A DNA stretch of 64,000 nt from JAEVLT01 sp964484065 (GTDB taxonomy: Bacteria > Bacillota > Bacilli > Bacillales > Cytobacillaceae): positions 1 to 64,000 of the forward strand of contig CAZAEW010000016.1 in the NCBI GenBank assembly GCA_964484065.1. The letters are read 5' to 3'. A program made the translations under genes and the position numbers. Each line of letters starts with the position of its first letter. The stretch's first letter is position 1. The notes below the pieces were generated by a model. It searched no databases and was not told the DNA's origin. It worked only from the letters and a program-made list of their open reading frames with translations. Positions 18,866 to 26,324 of this stretch are shown here, one piece after another.

Positions 18866-19011
18866 CTTTTTTTGCCAAAAAGAGGTCGAATTTTTAAATA
18901 AAAAAATAACAATAAATCAGATTCATGATAAAATAGATAACATGGCTGTCCAATTACAAACTCTTATTACTAGTTTAGTAGATAGGAATACAAAAAAAGG
19001 TAGGTGACATC

Positions 19012-19773
19012 GTGAGCAAGGTTATTGCAATCGCGAATCAAAAAGGCGGCGTCGGGAAAACGACAACCGCTGTCAACCTAGGTGCCTGCTTAGCATACAT
19101 CGGAAAACGGGTTTTATTAGTTGATATCGACCCGCAGGGAAATGCAACAAGCGGGGTTGGAATTGAGAAGGCGGAAGTAAATCAATGTATATATGATGTT
19201 TTAGTAGATGATGTTGAAGCTGCCAAAGTCATCAAGCCATCATCGATTGAAAACTTATATGCGATTCCGGCAACCATTCAGTTAGCTGGAGCGGAAATTG
19301 AGTTAGTTCCAACTATTTCACGGGAAGTACGGTTAAAAAGAGCACTTGAGGAAGTGAAAGATCAATATGATTATTTGATTATTGACTGTCCTCCATCATT
19401 GGGGTTACTGACAATCAATGCTTTAACCGCATCTGATGCTGTTTTAATTCCAGTTCAATGCGAATATTATGCCCTTGAAGGCTTAAGTCAACTGCTGAAC
19501 ACCGTCAGACTCGTCCAAAAACATTTAAATCAAGATCTCAAAATTGAAGGCGTTTTGTTAACAATGCTTGATGCTCGTACAAATTTAGGCATACAAGTAA
19601 TAGAAGAAGTGAAAAAGTATTTTCAGGATAAAGTCTATAAAACCATTATTCCGCGAAACATTCGCCTGAGTGAAGCTCCAAGCCATGGTGAACCAATTAT
19701 TACTTACGACGCAAAATCAAGAGGTGCAGAAGTATATTTGGATTTAGCGAAAGAGGTGGTTTCAAATGGCTAA
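19012..19773 (+). CDS. soj: Chromosome-partitioning ATPase Soj (ParA)
   Basis: A 253-residue ParA-type ATPase that binds DNA non-specifically, works with Spo0J in origin segregation and regulates DnaA. The deviant Walker A KGGVGKTT is at 11-18, with DIDPQGNATSG and DCPPSLG motifs. The GTG start has AAAGGTAGGTG upstream. It overlaps spo0J by 8 bp, showing an operon. Confidence 0.97.
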   Translation: MSKVIAIANQKGGVGKTTTAVNLGACLAYIGKRVLLVDIDPQGNATSGVGIEKAEVNQCIYDVLVDDVEAAKVIKPSSIENLYAIPATIQLAGAEIELVPTISREVRLKRALEEVKDQYDYLIIDCPPSLGLLTINALTASDAVLIPVQCEYYALEGLSQLLNTVRLVQKHLNQDLKIEGVLLTMLDARTNLGIQVIEEVKKYFQDKVYKTIIPRNIRLSEAPSHGEPIITYDAKSRGAEVYLDLAKEVVSNG

Positions 19774-20620
19774 AGGTTTAGGTAAAGGATTAGGCGCTTT
19801 CTTTTCCAATCTGGAAGATGAAAATGAAGAAGTGATCCAAGAGCTTAGTCTTAATGAATTACGTCCGAATCCGTATCAGCCGAGAAAAAACTTTGATCAG
19901 GAATCAATTGATGAATTAAGATCTTCAATTGAAGAACATGGTATCCTTCAGCCTTTAGTTGTTCGGAAAAGTATTAAAGGTTATGAAATTGTTGTTGGTG
20001 AACGTCGGTTTCGAGCAGCCAAGGATGCAAAACTAGAAACCGTGCCTGCAGTAGTCCGGGAACTATCCGATCAGCAAATGATGGAAATGGCGATTCTCGA
20101 AAACTTGCAGAGAGAGGATCTAAATCCAATCGAGGAAGCACTTGCTTATCAAACCTTAATGGAAAAGCTGTCGATTACTCAGGAAGAAGTAGCAAAGCGC
20201 TTAGGTAAAAGCCGGCCTCATATTGCGAATCATATCCGCCTGCTTTCATTGCCCCCAGCCATTCAAGAACTGATTTCAAGCGGGAAAATTTCGATGGGCC
20301 ACGGGCGCGCTTTATTGGGGCTTCGCCAAAAAGCAAAACTGCCGGCTCTTGTAGAAAAAGTGGTAAAAGAAAATTTAAATGTCCGTCAGCTTGAAAAACT
20401 CATTCAGCAATTAAATGAAAATGTTCCACGTGAAACAAAAAAACCTGAAAAGAAGAAAGATATTTTTATCGCGGAACGTGAAAGTTCCCTCAGGGAAAAA
20501 TTTGGAACAACTGTAAATATAAAGCAATCAAAAAACAAGGGTAAAATTGAAATCGAATTTTTCTCTAGTGAGGATCTGGAAAGAATTTTGGAACTGCTTG
20601 ATCAAGAATCATCCTACTAA
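19766..20620 (+). CDS. spo0J: Chromosome-partitioning protein Spo0J (ParB)
   Basis: A 284-residue CTP-dependent ParB clamp that loads at parS and spreads, recruiting SMC to the origin. GERRFRAA lies in the CTP-binding domain and ENLQREDLNPIEEA follows. The helix-turn-helix is around TQEEVAKRLGKSRPHIANH. The C-terminal part is the dimerisation domain. A consensus parS site lies within the gene. Confidence 0.97.
   Translation: MAKGLGKGLGAFFSNLEDENEEVIQELSLNELRPNPYQPRKNFDQESIDELRSSIEEHGILQPLVVRKSIKGYEIVVGERRFRAAKDAKLETVPAVVRELSDQQMMEMAILENLQREDLNPIEEALAYQTLMEKLSITQEEVAKRLGKSRPHIANHIRLLSLPPAIQELISSGKISMGHGRALLGLRQKAKLPALVEKVVKENLNVRQLEKLIQQLNENVPRETKKPEKKKDIFIAERESSLREKFGTTVNIKQSKNKGKIEIEFFSSEDLERILELLDQESSY
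20422..20437 (+). promoter_or_regulatory. parS site in spo0J
   Basis: TGTTCCACGTGAAACA is an exact match to the consensus TGTTNCACGTGAAACA. B. subtilis has a parS at the same place inside spo0J. Confidence 0.95.
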
Positions 20621-20647
20621 ACCATCAATGGATGGTTTTATTTTTTT
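20619..20647 (+). terminator. Terminator after spo0J
   Basis: An 8-bp stem AAACCATC/GATGGTTT with an AATG loop is followed by TATTTTTTT. Confidence 0.8.
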
Positions 20648-20738
20648 GCTATAAAAATGTCATCTTGCACTTTGAAGATAATCGTGGTAGTTTTAGACTA
20701 TTCTATTTCGACAATCGAAGAAAAAACGGGTGAAAAGG

Positions 20739-21452
20739 ATGTTCTTACTAGGTACGCTTGTGAATGGCGCACTCATTATCATTGGGTCGATTTTTGGAAA
20801 ACTGCTTCATCGGATTCCGGAGGGGATGAAGGTGACAGTTATGCACGCAATCGGTCTTACGGTAATGGTATTAGGGCTTCAAATGGGGTTTAAAAGCAAT
20901 AATTTTTTAATTGTGATTTTAAGTCTGGTCATCGGTACTGTAATTGGCGAGCTGCTGCGGCTGGACGAAAAATTAAACAACTTCGGTTTATGGCTGGAAA
21001 AAAGAGTTGGTTCGAATGGAAAAGGAAGTATTTCCGAAGGATTTGTGACCGCCACATTAATTTTTGTGGTTGGAGCAATGGCGATTATTGGAGCGCTCGA
21101 CAGCGGGATCCGCGGTGATCACAATGTTTTATATACGAAGTCAATCATTGATGGTTTTACAGCTCTTATTTTAACGACGACTTTGGGAATAGGTGTCATA
21201 TTTTCGGCTGTTCCTGTTGTTTTATATGAAGGAACCATTGCAGCCTTTGCCACACAAATTAACCAGCTGGTTCCCCATGCCCTTATGAATCAATTTATTG
21301 CCGAAATGACGGCAACAGGCGGAGTGATGATTTTCGCCATTGGATTAAACATAACGGGATTGATTAAAATCAAAGTAGCGAATTTTTTGCCAGGAATTTT
21401 GGTTACAGCTGTTATTGTGACATTATTATATTATTACCATCAATATATGTAA
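20739..21452 (+). CDS. DUF554 family membrane protein
   Basis: A membrane protein of about 237 residues with seven or so hydrophobic helices. The N-terminus MFLLGTLVNGALIIIGSIFG and the later VGAMAIIGALDSG are hallmarks of the DUF554 family, which includes B. subtilis YdfK. Its function is unknown, and a transport role is often supposed without proof. The start is uncertain. A GTG three codons upstream is possible, but homologues begin at this ATG and GGTGA is well spaced for it. Confidence 0.85.
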   Translation: MFLLGTLVNGALIIIGSIFGKLLHRIPEGMKVTVMHAIGLTVMVLGLQMGFKSNNFLIVILSLVIGTVIGELLRLDEKLNNFGLWLEKRVGSNGKGSISEGFVTATLIFVVGAMAIIGALDSGIRGDHNVLYTKSIIDGFTALILTTTLGIGVIFSAVPVVLYEGTIAAFATQINQLVPHALMNQFIAEMTATGGVMIFAIGLNITGLIKIKVANFLPGILVTAVIVTLLYYYHQYM

Positions 21453-21480
21453 AAAGGTCACTATTTAGTGGCCTTTTTAA
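21451..21480. terminator. Bidirectional terminator between DUF554 gene and yyaC
   Basis: An 11-bp stem with one G-T pair (21451-21461 with 21468-21478) has an A run on the left and a T run on the right, so it can end transcription from both convergent genes. It overlaps the yyaC stop codon. Confidence 0.8.
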
Positions 21481-22100
21481 ACGCTGTCCTCATTTTGCTG
21501 TCCGGCTAATTTGTAATTAAGCCAGTCAAATTTGCGCGGGTAATGAAGGTTTGCTTTATAAATCCCATTTGCAATGGTTTTTGCCATCCGTAAAACAAGA
21601 TTTAGACGCGTATTTTGCAAAACAAGAAATTCCATAAAACCGCTCACATTTACGATTCCAGTGATATGAATATGGCCGACTGCGGGAAGATCTTTATTAA
21701 CACCTGCTCCAGGTTTAACGGGGCCTTCACCTACTTCAATCACGCCCACACTTTTTATTCTTCCCAAACATGCATCAATTCCAATCATAAAAGGATGAAA
21801 ATGCTTTTCTTTGATTTCTTTTATTTTAGCTTCCAGGTTCATTGCATGAATCGGATCATCAAGTGTTCCGTAAATATAAAAGGATGGAATTTTCCTTTCT
21901 TGTAACAAGGTTCCGACAAGCGGTCCTAATGAATCGCCCGTAGAGCGATCCGTCCCAATACAAACGAAAACAATGGGGCGGCCTGTCATTAAGGGAAAAT
22001 ATGAAATTAGTTCTGCAGCAAGATTATCAGCTGCCCGCTCTTCGTCATGGGGAATCCTTGTATTTGACCTCCTGTCAAAAAAAACCGGTTTAAGATTCAT
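21477..22100 (-). CDS. yyaC: Spore protease-like protein YyaC
   Basis: A 207-residue protein of the YyaC family (DUF1256), distantly related to the germination protease GPR. Visible landmarks are VCIGTDRSTGDSLGPLVGT and IGIDACLG. The family is restricted to spore formers. It is transcribed opposite to its neighbours, as in B. subtilis next to soj/spo0J, with a GGGAGTGG ribosome-binding site. The exact substrate is unknown. Confidence 0.93.
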   Translation of the reverse strand: MNLKPVFFDRRSNTRIPHDEERAADNLAAELISYFPLMTGRPIVFVCIGTDRSTGDSLGPLVGTLLQERKIPSFYIYGTLDDPIHAMNLEAKIKEIKEKHFHPFMIGIDACLGRIKSVGVIEVGEGPVKPGAGVNKDLPAVGHIHITGIVNVSGFMEFLVLQNTRLNLVLRMAKTIANGIYKANLHYPRKFDWLNYKLAGQQNEDSV

Positions 22101-22134
22101 AATTCCACTCCCTATTAAGTAGTCTATCTTGGCT

Positions 22135-22176
22135 GGAAAGAAAGTATAAACTTTGAAAATGTTTATACTTTCTTCC
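22135..22176. repeat. Long inverted repeat upstream of yyaC
   Basis: Arms of 16 bp, with one bulged base, flank a 9-nt loop. The core GAAAGTATAAAC (22140-22151) is repeated inverted at 22161-22172. No gene ends here on the plus strand. It could be a transcript hairpin in the yyaC leader or a remnant of a repeat. Confidence 0.6.
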
Positions 22177-22179
22177 TGC

Positions 22180-22242
22180 GCATAAGAGCAACTACTCCTC
22201 TGTCTTCGCCCTTAGGGGCTCGCCAATCGGCGAGTTTTCTTT
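22180..22242 (+). repeat. Short Bacillus-type repeat ending in a terminator hairpin, copy 1
   Basis: GCATAAG...CTCTGTCTTCGCC...CGCCAATCGGCGAG...TTTTCTTT is shared with 50228-50318. The last part, CTCGCC-AATC-GGCGAG followed by TTTTCTTT, reads as an intrinsic terminator. The gap from 22101 to 22411 otherwise holds only the inverted repeat before it. Confidence 0.6.
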
Positions 22243-22411
22243 ACTATCAATGTTTTTGGAAATATCTCGACATTTTACTGATTTTCAGTAGTATTAACAG
22301 TATACGAACTTTTCAGAAAATCTATACATATCTTTAAAAACTTCAAACAAGGAAAAATTATTGTTAAAATGGATTGTGGTAGAAGGCAGCAGTACAGGGG
22401 GGAAGTTAAAA

Positions 22412-23284
22412 ATGGGTATATCGCAGAAACTCCTAAATGAATTAAAGGATGAAAATACATGGTTGGCAATTGGACAAGGGCTAATTAAAATTATTGCCAT
22501 TCTTATTGTTGCGAATATATTAGTACGGATTGGCAAAGTGGCGGTTCACAATATTTTTAAGATAAGAGATCGTTCTCCGCTAAGAACATCTGAACGCCGT
22601 GAAGAAACGCTATCAAAGCTTCTGGACAATGTTCTTTCATATGTTATTTATTTTATTGCTTTCATGATGATACTCACGGTACTGACGATTGATGTAAAAG
22701 CATTGCTGGCAGGGGCGGGAATTGTTGGACTCGCCGTTGGATTTGGAGCGCAAAGCCTGGTAAAAGATATCCTGTCGGGTTTCTTTATCATTTTTGAAGA
22801 TCAGTTTTCAGTAGGCGACCATATTCGTGTCGGACAATTTGAAGGCGATGTAGAAGCCATCGGTTTAAGGACGACAAAAATAAAAAGCTGGACAGGAGAA
22901 CTTCATATTTTGCCAAATGGGAGTATTACACAGGTAACGAATTTTTCTTTAAATAATAGTGTTGCCGTTGTCGATGTCGCCATTGCCTATCAGGAGGATA
23001 TCGAAAAAGCAGAAAAGGTAATCGGGGAACTTCTCGAGAAGCTTCCTGAGCAGTATGAGGAAATCGTTAAGGCACCTGAACTTCTAGGGGTTCAAAATTT
23101 AGGGGCTTCCGAGATTATTTTAAGGATAACCGCCGAAACAATGCCAATGAAGCATTTGTATATTGCAAGAATGATTCGAAAAGAGGTTAAATTGATACTG
23201 GATGAAAGTGGAATAGAAATACCCTTTCCTCGCTTAGTGATGTATTCAAGGGCTGGCGAGCAGCAAAAACAATCAAACTCTTAA
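22412..23284 (+). CDS. Small-conductance mechanosensitive channel (MscS family)
   Basis: A membrane channel of about 290 residues that releases solutes on hypo-osmotic shock. Three transmembrane segments lie in the first 130 residues. The pore-lining helix shows LLAGAGIVGLAVGFGAQSLVKD, and the cytoplasmic beta domain has GDVEAIGLRTTKIKSW and LPNGSI. The ATG of MGISQKLLNEL is chosen because GGGGGGAAG precedes it; 17 upstream codons are open but not conserved. It sits directly before yyzM and ychF, as in several Bacillus genomes. Confidence 0.92.
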   Translation: MGISQKLLNELKDENTWLAIGQGLIKIIAILIVANILVRIGKVAVHNIFKIRDRSPLRTSERREETLSKLLDNVLSYVIYFIAFMMILTVLTIDVKALLAGAGIVGLAVGFGAQSLVKDILSGFFIIFEDQFSVGDHIRVGQFEGDVEAIGLRTTKIKSWTGELHILPNGSITQVTNFSLNNSVAVVDVAIAYQEDIEKAEKVIGELLEKLPEQYEEIVKAPELLGVQNLGASEIILRITAETMPMKHLYIARMIRKEVKLILDESGIEIPFPRLVMYSRAGEQQKQSNS

Positions 23285-23299
23285 AGGAGGTTTGGATAA

Positions 23300-23497
23300 A
23301 TGGAGGAAAAAGAGTTTTCCCTCAATGATATTGTGGAAATGAAAAAGGCACACCCTTGCGGAACCAACCGTTGGAAAATCATTCGCATGGGAATGGACGT
23401 TCGGATAAAGTGCGAAGGCTGTTCGCATAGTGTTTTAATTCCAAGAAAAGAATTTGCCCGGAAAATGAAAAAGATTTTAGAAAAGCATGAAGAATAA
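23300..23497 (+). CDS. yyzM: DUF951 protein YyzM
   Basis: A 65-residue protein with a beta-strand-rich fold expected to bind nucleic acid or metal. Conserved points are HPCGTNRWKIIRMGMDVRIKCEGC, with cysteines at 20, 38 and 41. The AAAGGAGG site is strong. It starts 15 bp after the channel gene and is followed by its own terminator. The function of the family is unknown. Confidence 0.92.
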   Translation: MEEKEFSLNDIVEMKKAHPCGTNRWKIIRMGMDVRIKCEGCSHSVLIPRKEFARKMKKILEKHEE

Positions 23498-23511
23498 ATT
23501 CATGCTTTTTT
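23481..23511 (+). terminator. Terminator overlapping the end of yyzM
   Basis: The 11-bp stem AAAAGCATGAA/TTCATGCTTTT begins inside the last codons of yyzM, has a 7-nt loop containing the stop codon, and runs into TT. Confidence 0.8.
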
Positions 23512-23515
23512 GTAT

Positions 23516-23689
23516 GAAAAGGGGCGGAGCACCGCAAAAGTGATGTTGTTTTTAACCAACCAAAGAGAGAAACAGTATCTCTCTTTAAAAAGGTGTAACT
23601 TTGCTCCGCTCACACCGCCTTTTTTATGTTGGTATATTGCTCATACTTGTTTTCCTTCCAAATATGGGCGGGGAGTTGAGACTCATGTA
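23516..23689 (+). repeat. Intergenic repeat, copy 2
   Basis: This copy of about 174 bp is the second copy of the element at 18690-18865, with the same ends and spacing. Inside it, AAAGAGAGA-aacagta-TCTCTCTTT forms a hairpin that copy 1 lacks. Between this repeat and ychF (23690-23832) I see no other feature. Confidence 0.7.
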
Positions 23690-23832
23690 TGCTTTTATTC
23701 GTGGATTGAATGTTTCCTCTTTTCTTCCTTCTTGTCTTTTTGACAACAAATGCCTATAATTGTGGGAGACTTTTTATTCTATTTGCTAAAAAATTTTTTC
23801 AATAGATAACTTATTAGAGGAGTGACATAGGA

Positions 23833-24933
23833 ATGGCTTTAACTGCTGGTATTGTCGGTTTGCCAAACGTCGGTAAATCAACATTATTTAATGCAATTAC
23901 CCAAGCGGGAGCTGAATCGGCAAACTACCCGTTCTGTACGATTGACCCAAATGTCGGAATCGTCGAAGTTCCCGATCATCGTTTGCAAAAGCTGACAGAG
24001 CTTGTTCAGCCAAAAAAGACGGTCCCAACAACATTTGAATTTACGGATATTGCCGGAATTGTGAAGGGAGCAAGCAAAGGAGAAGGATTGGGAAACAAGT
24101 TTCTTTCCCATATCCGCCAGGTGGATGCGATTTGTCAGGTTGTCCGCTGTTTTGAAGATGAGAATATCACTCATGTTGCCGGAAAAGTTGATCCTATTTC
24201 AGATATTGAAACCATTAACCTGGAATTAATTTTGGCTGATATGGAAACGGTTGAAAAACGAATCAGCCGTGTTGAAAAGCTGGCAAAACAAAAAGATAAA
24301 GATGCAATCGCTGAATTTGAGGTTCTTTCCCTGCTTCGTGATGCATTTGAACAAGAAAAACCGGCAAGGACAGTTGAATTTACTGATGAACAGCTGAAAG
24401 TTGCAAAAGGTTTGCATTTGCTGACGATCAAGCCGGTTTTATATGTTGCGAATGTCGGCGAAGATGATGTTGCCGATCCTTCTGCAAATGAATATGTTCA
24501 AAAGGTCCGTGAATTTGCTGCAGCAGACAATGCGGAAGTAATTGTGGTCTGTGCGAAAATTGAAGAAGAAATTGCTGAACTTGAAGGTGAAGAAAAAGCA
24601 ATGTTCTTATCTGAGCTTGGAATTGAAGAATCAGGGCTCGATCAATTGATTCGCCATGCTTATCATTTGCTTGGTCTGGCTACTTACTTTACTGCCGGTG
24701 TGCAGGAAGTGCGTGCATGGACATTCCGTAAAGGGATGAAAGCACCGCAATGTGCCGGAATCATTCATTCCGACTTTGAACGAGGCTTTATCCGCGCGGA
24801 AACTGTCTCTTATGATGATCTTCTGGCAGCGGGAAATATGGTTGCCGCCCGTGAGGCAGGAAAGGTAAGACTAGAAGGAAAAGACTACGAAGTAAAAGAC
24901 GGAGACGTCATGCACTTCCGCTTTAACGTTTAA
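23833..24933 (+). CDS. ychF: Redox-regulated ATPase YchF (OLA1 family)
   Basis: A 366-residue Obg-related nucleotide-binding protein that prefers ATP and associates with ribosomes and translation. The P-loop GLPNVGKST is at 9-17, followed by the family signature ANYPFCTIDPNVG. The C-terminal TGS domain includes RAWTFRKGMKAPQCAGIIH and ends HFRFNV. In B. subtilis this is YyaF, in the same place before rpsF. Confidence 0.97.
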   Translation: MALTAGIVGLPNVGKSTLFNAITQAGAESANYPFCTIDPNVGIVEVPDHRLQKLTELVQPKKTVPTTFEFTDIAGIVKGASKGEGLGNKFLSHIRQVDAICQVVRCFEDENITHVAGKVDPISDIETINLELILADMETVEKRISRVEKLAKQKDKDAIAEFEVLSLLRDAFEQEKPARTVEFTDEQLKVAKGLHLLTIKPVLYVANVGEDDVADPSANEYVQKVREFAAADNAEVIVVCAKIEEEIAELEGEEKAMFLSELGIEESGLDQLIRHAYHLLGLATYFTAGVQEVRAWTFRKGMKAPQCAGIIHSDFERGFIRAETVSYDDLLAAGNMVAAREAGKVRLEGKDYEVKDGDVMHFRFNV

Positions 24934-24937
24934 TAAC

Positions 24938-24972
24938 AATGGCTCCGTATTTTTGGCGGAGTCATTTTCTTT
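24938..24972 (+). terminator. Terminator after ychF
   Basis: A 10-bp stem AATGGCTCCG/CGGAGTCATT with a 9-nt loop is followed by TTCTTTTC. Confidence 0.75.
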
Positions 24973-24993
24973 TCTAGCTAATGAAGGATGACA

Positions 24994-25022
24994 TTGCTTT
25001 TAACATAAAGCTGTGCTATACT
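24994..25022 (+). promoter_or_regulatory. rpsF operon promoter
   Basis: TTGCTT (24994-24999), a 17-bp spacer and TATACT (25017-25022) form a sigma-A promoter 72 bp before rpsF. Confidence 0.75.
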
Positions 25023-25027
25023 TTTAA

Positions 25028-25080
25028 CTTGTGAGTAATGAACAATTGCTCCTTGCCCATATAGGGCCGTTTAGACCAAA
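25028..25080 (+). promoter_or_regulatory. Candidate S6:S18 autoregulatory leader
   Basis: The rpsF leader contains a small hairpin GCCC-ATATA-GGGC immediately followed by a CCG. Bacterial rpsF leaders often carry an RNA site with an exposed CCG that binds the S6:S18 pair, which mimics their 16S rRNA site. Position fits, but the full fold was not computed. Confidence 0.35.
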
Positions 25081-25094
25081 AGGAGGTGACAGTG

Positions 25095-25382
25095 ATGAAA
25101 AAGTACGAAATCATGTACATCATCCGCCCAAATATTGAAGATGAAGCTAAAAAAGCTCTTGTTGAGCGTTTCAACAATGTTCTTCTTGAAAATGGTGCGG
25201 AAGATGCAGAATCAAAAGACTGGGGTAAACGCCGTCTTGCATACGAAATCAACGATTTCCGCGATGGTTACTACCAACTAGTTAAAGTTACATCTTCAGC
25301 TGCTGCTGTGCAAGAATTCTCTCGTTTAGCAAAAATCAGCGAAGATATTATCCGTCATATTGTAATTAAAGAAGAAGCATAA
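25095..25382 (+). CDS. rpsF: Ribosomal protein bS6
   Basis: A 95-residue 30S protein that pairs with S18 in the platform. It starts MKKYEIMYIIRPN and contains DWGKRRLAYEINDFRDGYY, nearly identical to B. subtilis. Of the possible starts, the ATG at 25095 is chosen because AGGAGGTG is 6 nt upstream and the family begins there. It is the first gene of rpsF-ssb-rpsR. Confidence 0.98.
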   Translation: MKKYEIMYIIRPNIEDEAKKALVERFNNVLLENGAEDAESKDWGKRRLAYEINDFRDGYYQLVKVTSSAAAVQEFSRLAKISEDIIRHIVIKEEA

Positions 25383-25408
25383 GACTGATATAAATTACTT
25401 GTTGAAAA

Positions 25409-25424
25409 TGTTTCACATGGAACA
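25409..25424 (+). promoter_or_regulatory. Degenerate parS-like site between rpsF and ssb
   Basis: TGTTTCACATGGAACA differs from the parS consensus at two positions (A for G, G for A). It may be a weak Spo0J site or chance. Confidence 0.4.
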
Positions 25425-25451
25425 TAGGCTTGAAAAGAGGAGTTGATTCTG

Positions 25452-25958
25452 ATGATGAACCGCGTCGTACTTGTTGGCCGATTGACAAAAGATCCGGAAT
25501 TGCGATATACACCAAATGGTGTTCCGGTTGCAAGTTTCACTTTGGCTGTAAACCGTACATTTACAAACCAGCAAGGTGAAAGAGAAACTGACTTTATTAA
25601 CTGTGTAATTTGGCGGCGGCCTGCTGAAAATGTGGCTAACTTTTTGAAGAAGGGCAGTCTTGCAGGTGTTGACGGCCGCATCCAAACTCGCAGCTATGAG
25701 GGACAAGATGGAAAGCGTGTCTACGTGACTGAGGTCTTGGCCGAGAGTGTTCAATTCTTGGAACCTAAAAATGCCTCTGGCGGCAGAAGCGAAAGTGATT
25801 TCGGAGCACCGCCTAGAGAAACAGGATCTTCCTCTTACGGGGGCAATAATCAGAATCAACGACAAAATAAAGCCAATCAAGGTTTTACAAGAGTGGATGA
25901 TGATCCGTTCGCCGGGAACGGACAGATTGACATCTCTGATGATGATCTCCCATTCTAA
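25452..25958 (+). CDS. ssbA: Single-stranded DNA-binding protein SsbA
   Basis: A single-strand DNA-binding protein of about 168 residues that coats replication intermediates and recruits partners. The OB fold runs to about residue 110 and contains LVGRLTKDPELRYTPNG and DFINCVIWRRPAENVANFL. A Gly/Asn/Gln-rich linker leads to the acidic tip DISDDDLPF, the protein-interaction tail. The start is at the first of two ATG codons, with AAGAGGAG upstream. It lies in the rpsF-ssb-rpsR operon. Confidence 0.97.
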   Translation: MMNRVVLVGRLTKDPELRYTPNGVPVASFTLAVNRTFTNQQGERETDFINCVIWRRPAENVANFLKKGSLAGVDGRIQTRSYEGQDGKRVYVTEVLAESVQFLEPKNASGGRSESDFGAPPRETGSSSYGGNNQNQRQNKANQGFTRVDDDPFAGNGQIDISDDDLPF

Positions 25959-25999
25959 AAAGCCTTATCTTTTAAAAAATACTAAAGGAGGGAATTTCC

Positions 26000-26239
26000 A
26001 TGGCAGGAGGACGTAAAGGCGGACGCGCAAAACGCCGTAAAGTTTGCTATTTCACAGCAAACGGAATCACTCACATCGATTATAAAGATGTTGATTTACT
26101 AAAAAAATTCATCTCTGAACGCGGAAAAATTTTACCACGTCGTGTAACTGGTACGAACGCTAAATACCAACGCAAATTAACTGTTGCGATCAAACGTGCA
26201 CGTCAAATGGCATTATTACCATTCGTTGCAGGTGAATAA
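26000..26239 (+). CDS. rpsR: Ribosomal protein bS18
   Basis: A 79-residue 30S protein and partner of S6. It has the basic N-terminus MAGGRKGGRAKRRKVCYF and the family signature around DYKDVDLLKKFISERGKI and KYQRKLTVAIKRARQMALL. The AAAGGAGGG ribosome-binding site is strong. It ends the rpsF operon, before a strong terminator. Confidence 0.98.
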   Translation: MAGGRKGGRAKRRKVCYFTANGITHIDYKDVDLLKKFISERGKILPRRVTGTNAKYQRKLTVAIKRARQMALLPFVAGE

Positions 26240-26284
26240 TAAGATGGTCCTTAGAGGATCCATTTCTTAAATAAATCTTTTAAC

Positions 26285-26313
26285 AAAAAAGACCGTCAAT
26301 GACGGTCTTTTTT
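26285..26313. terminator. Bidirectional terminator after rpsR
   Basis: A 13-bp perfect stem AAAAAAGACCGTC/GACGGTCTTTTTT with a 3-nt loop serves rpsR on the plus strand and the convergent gene on the minus strand. Confidence 0.92.
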
Positions 26314-26324
26314 GTTGGATTTTC

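Noticed and set aside
20657..20893. Plus-strand frame overlapping the start of the DUF554 gene
   Set aside because: It is out of frame with the clear DUF554 product and encodes nothing recognisable.
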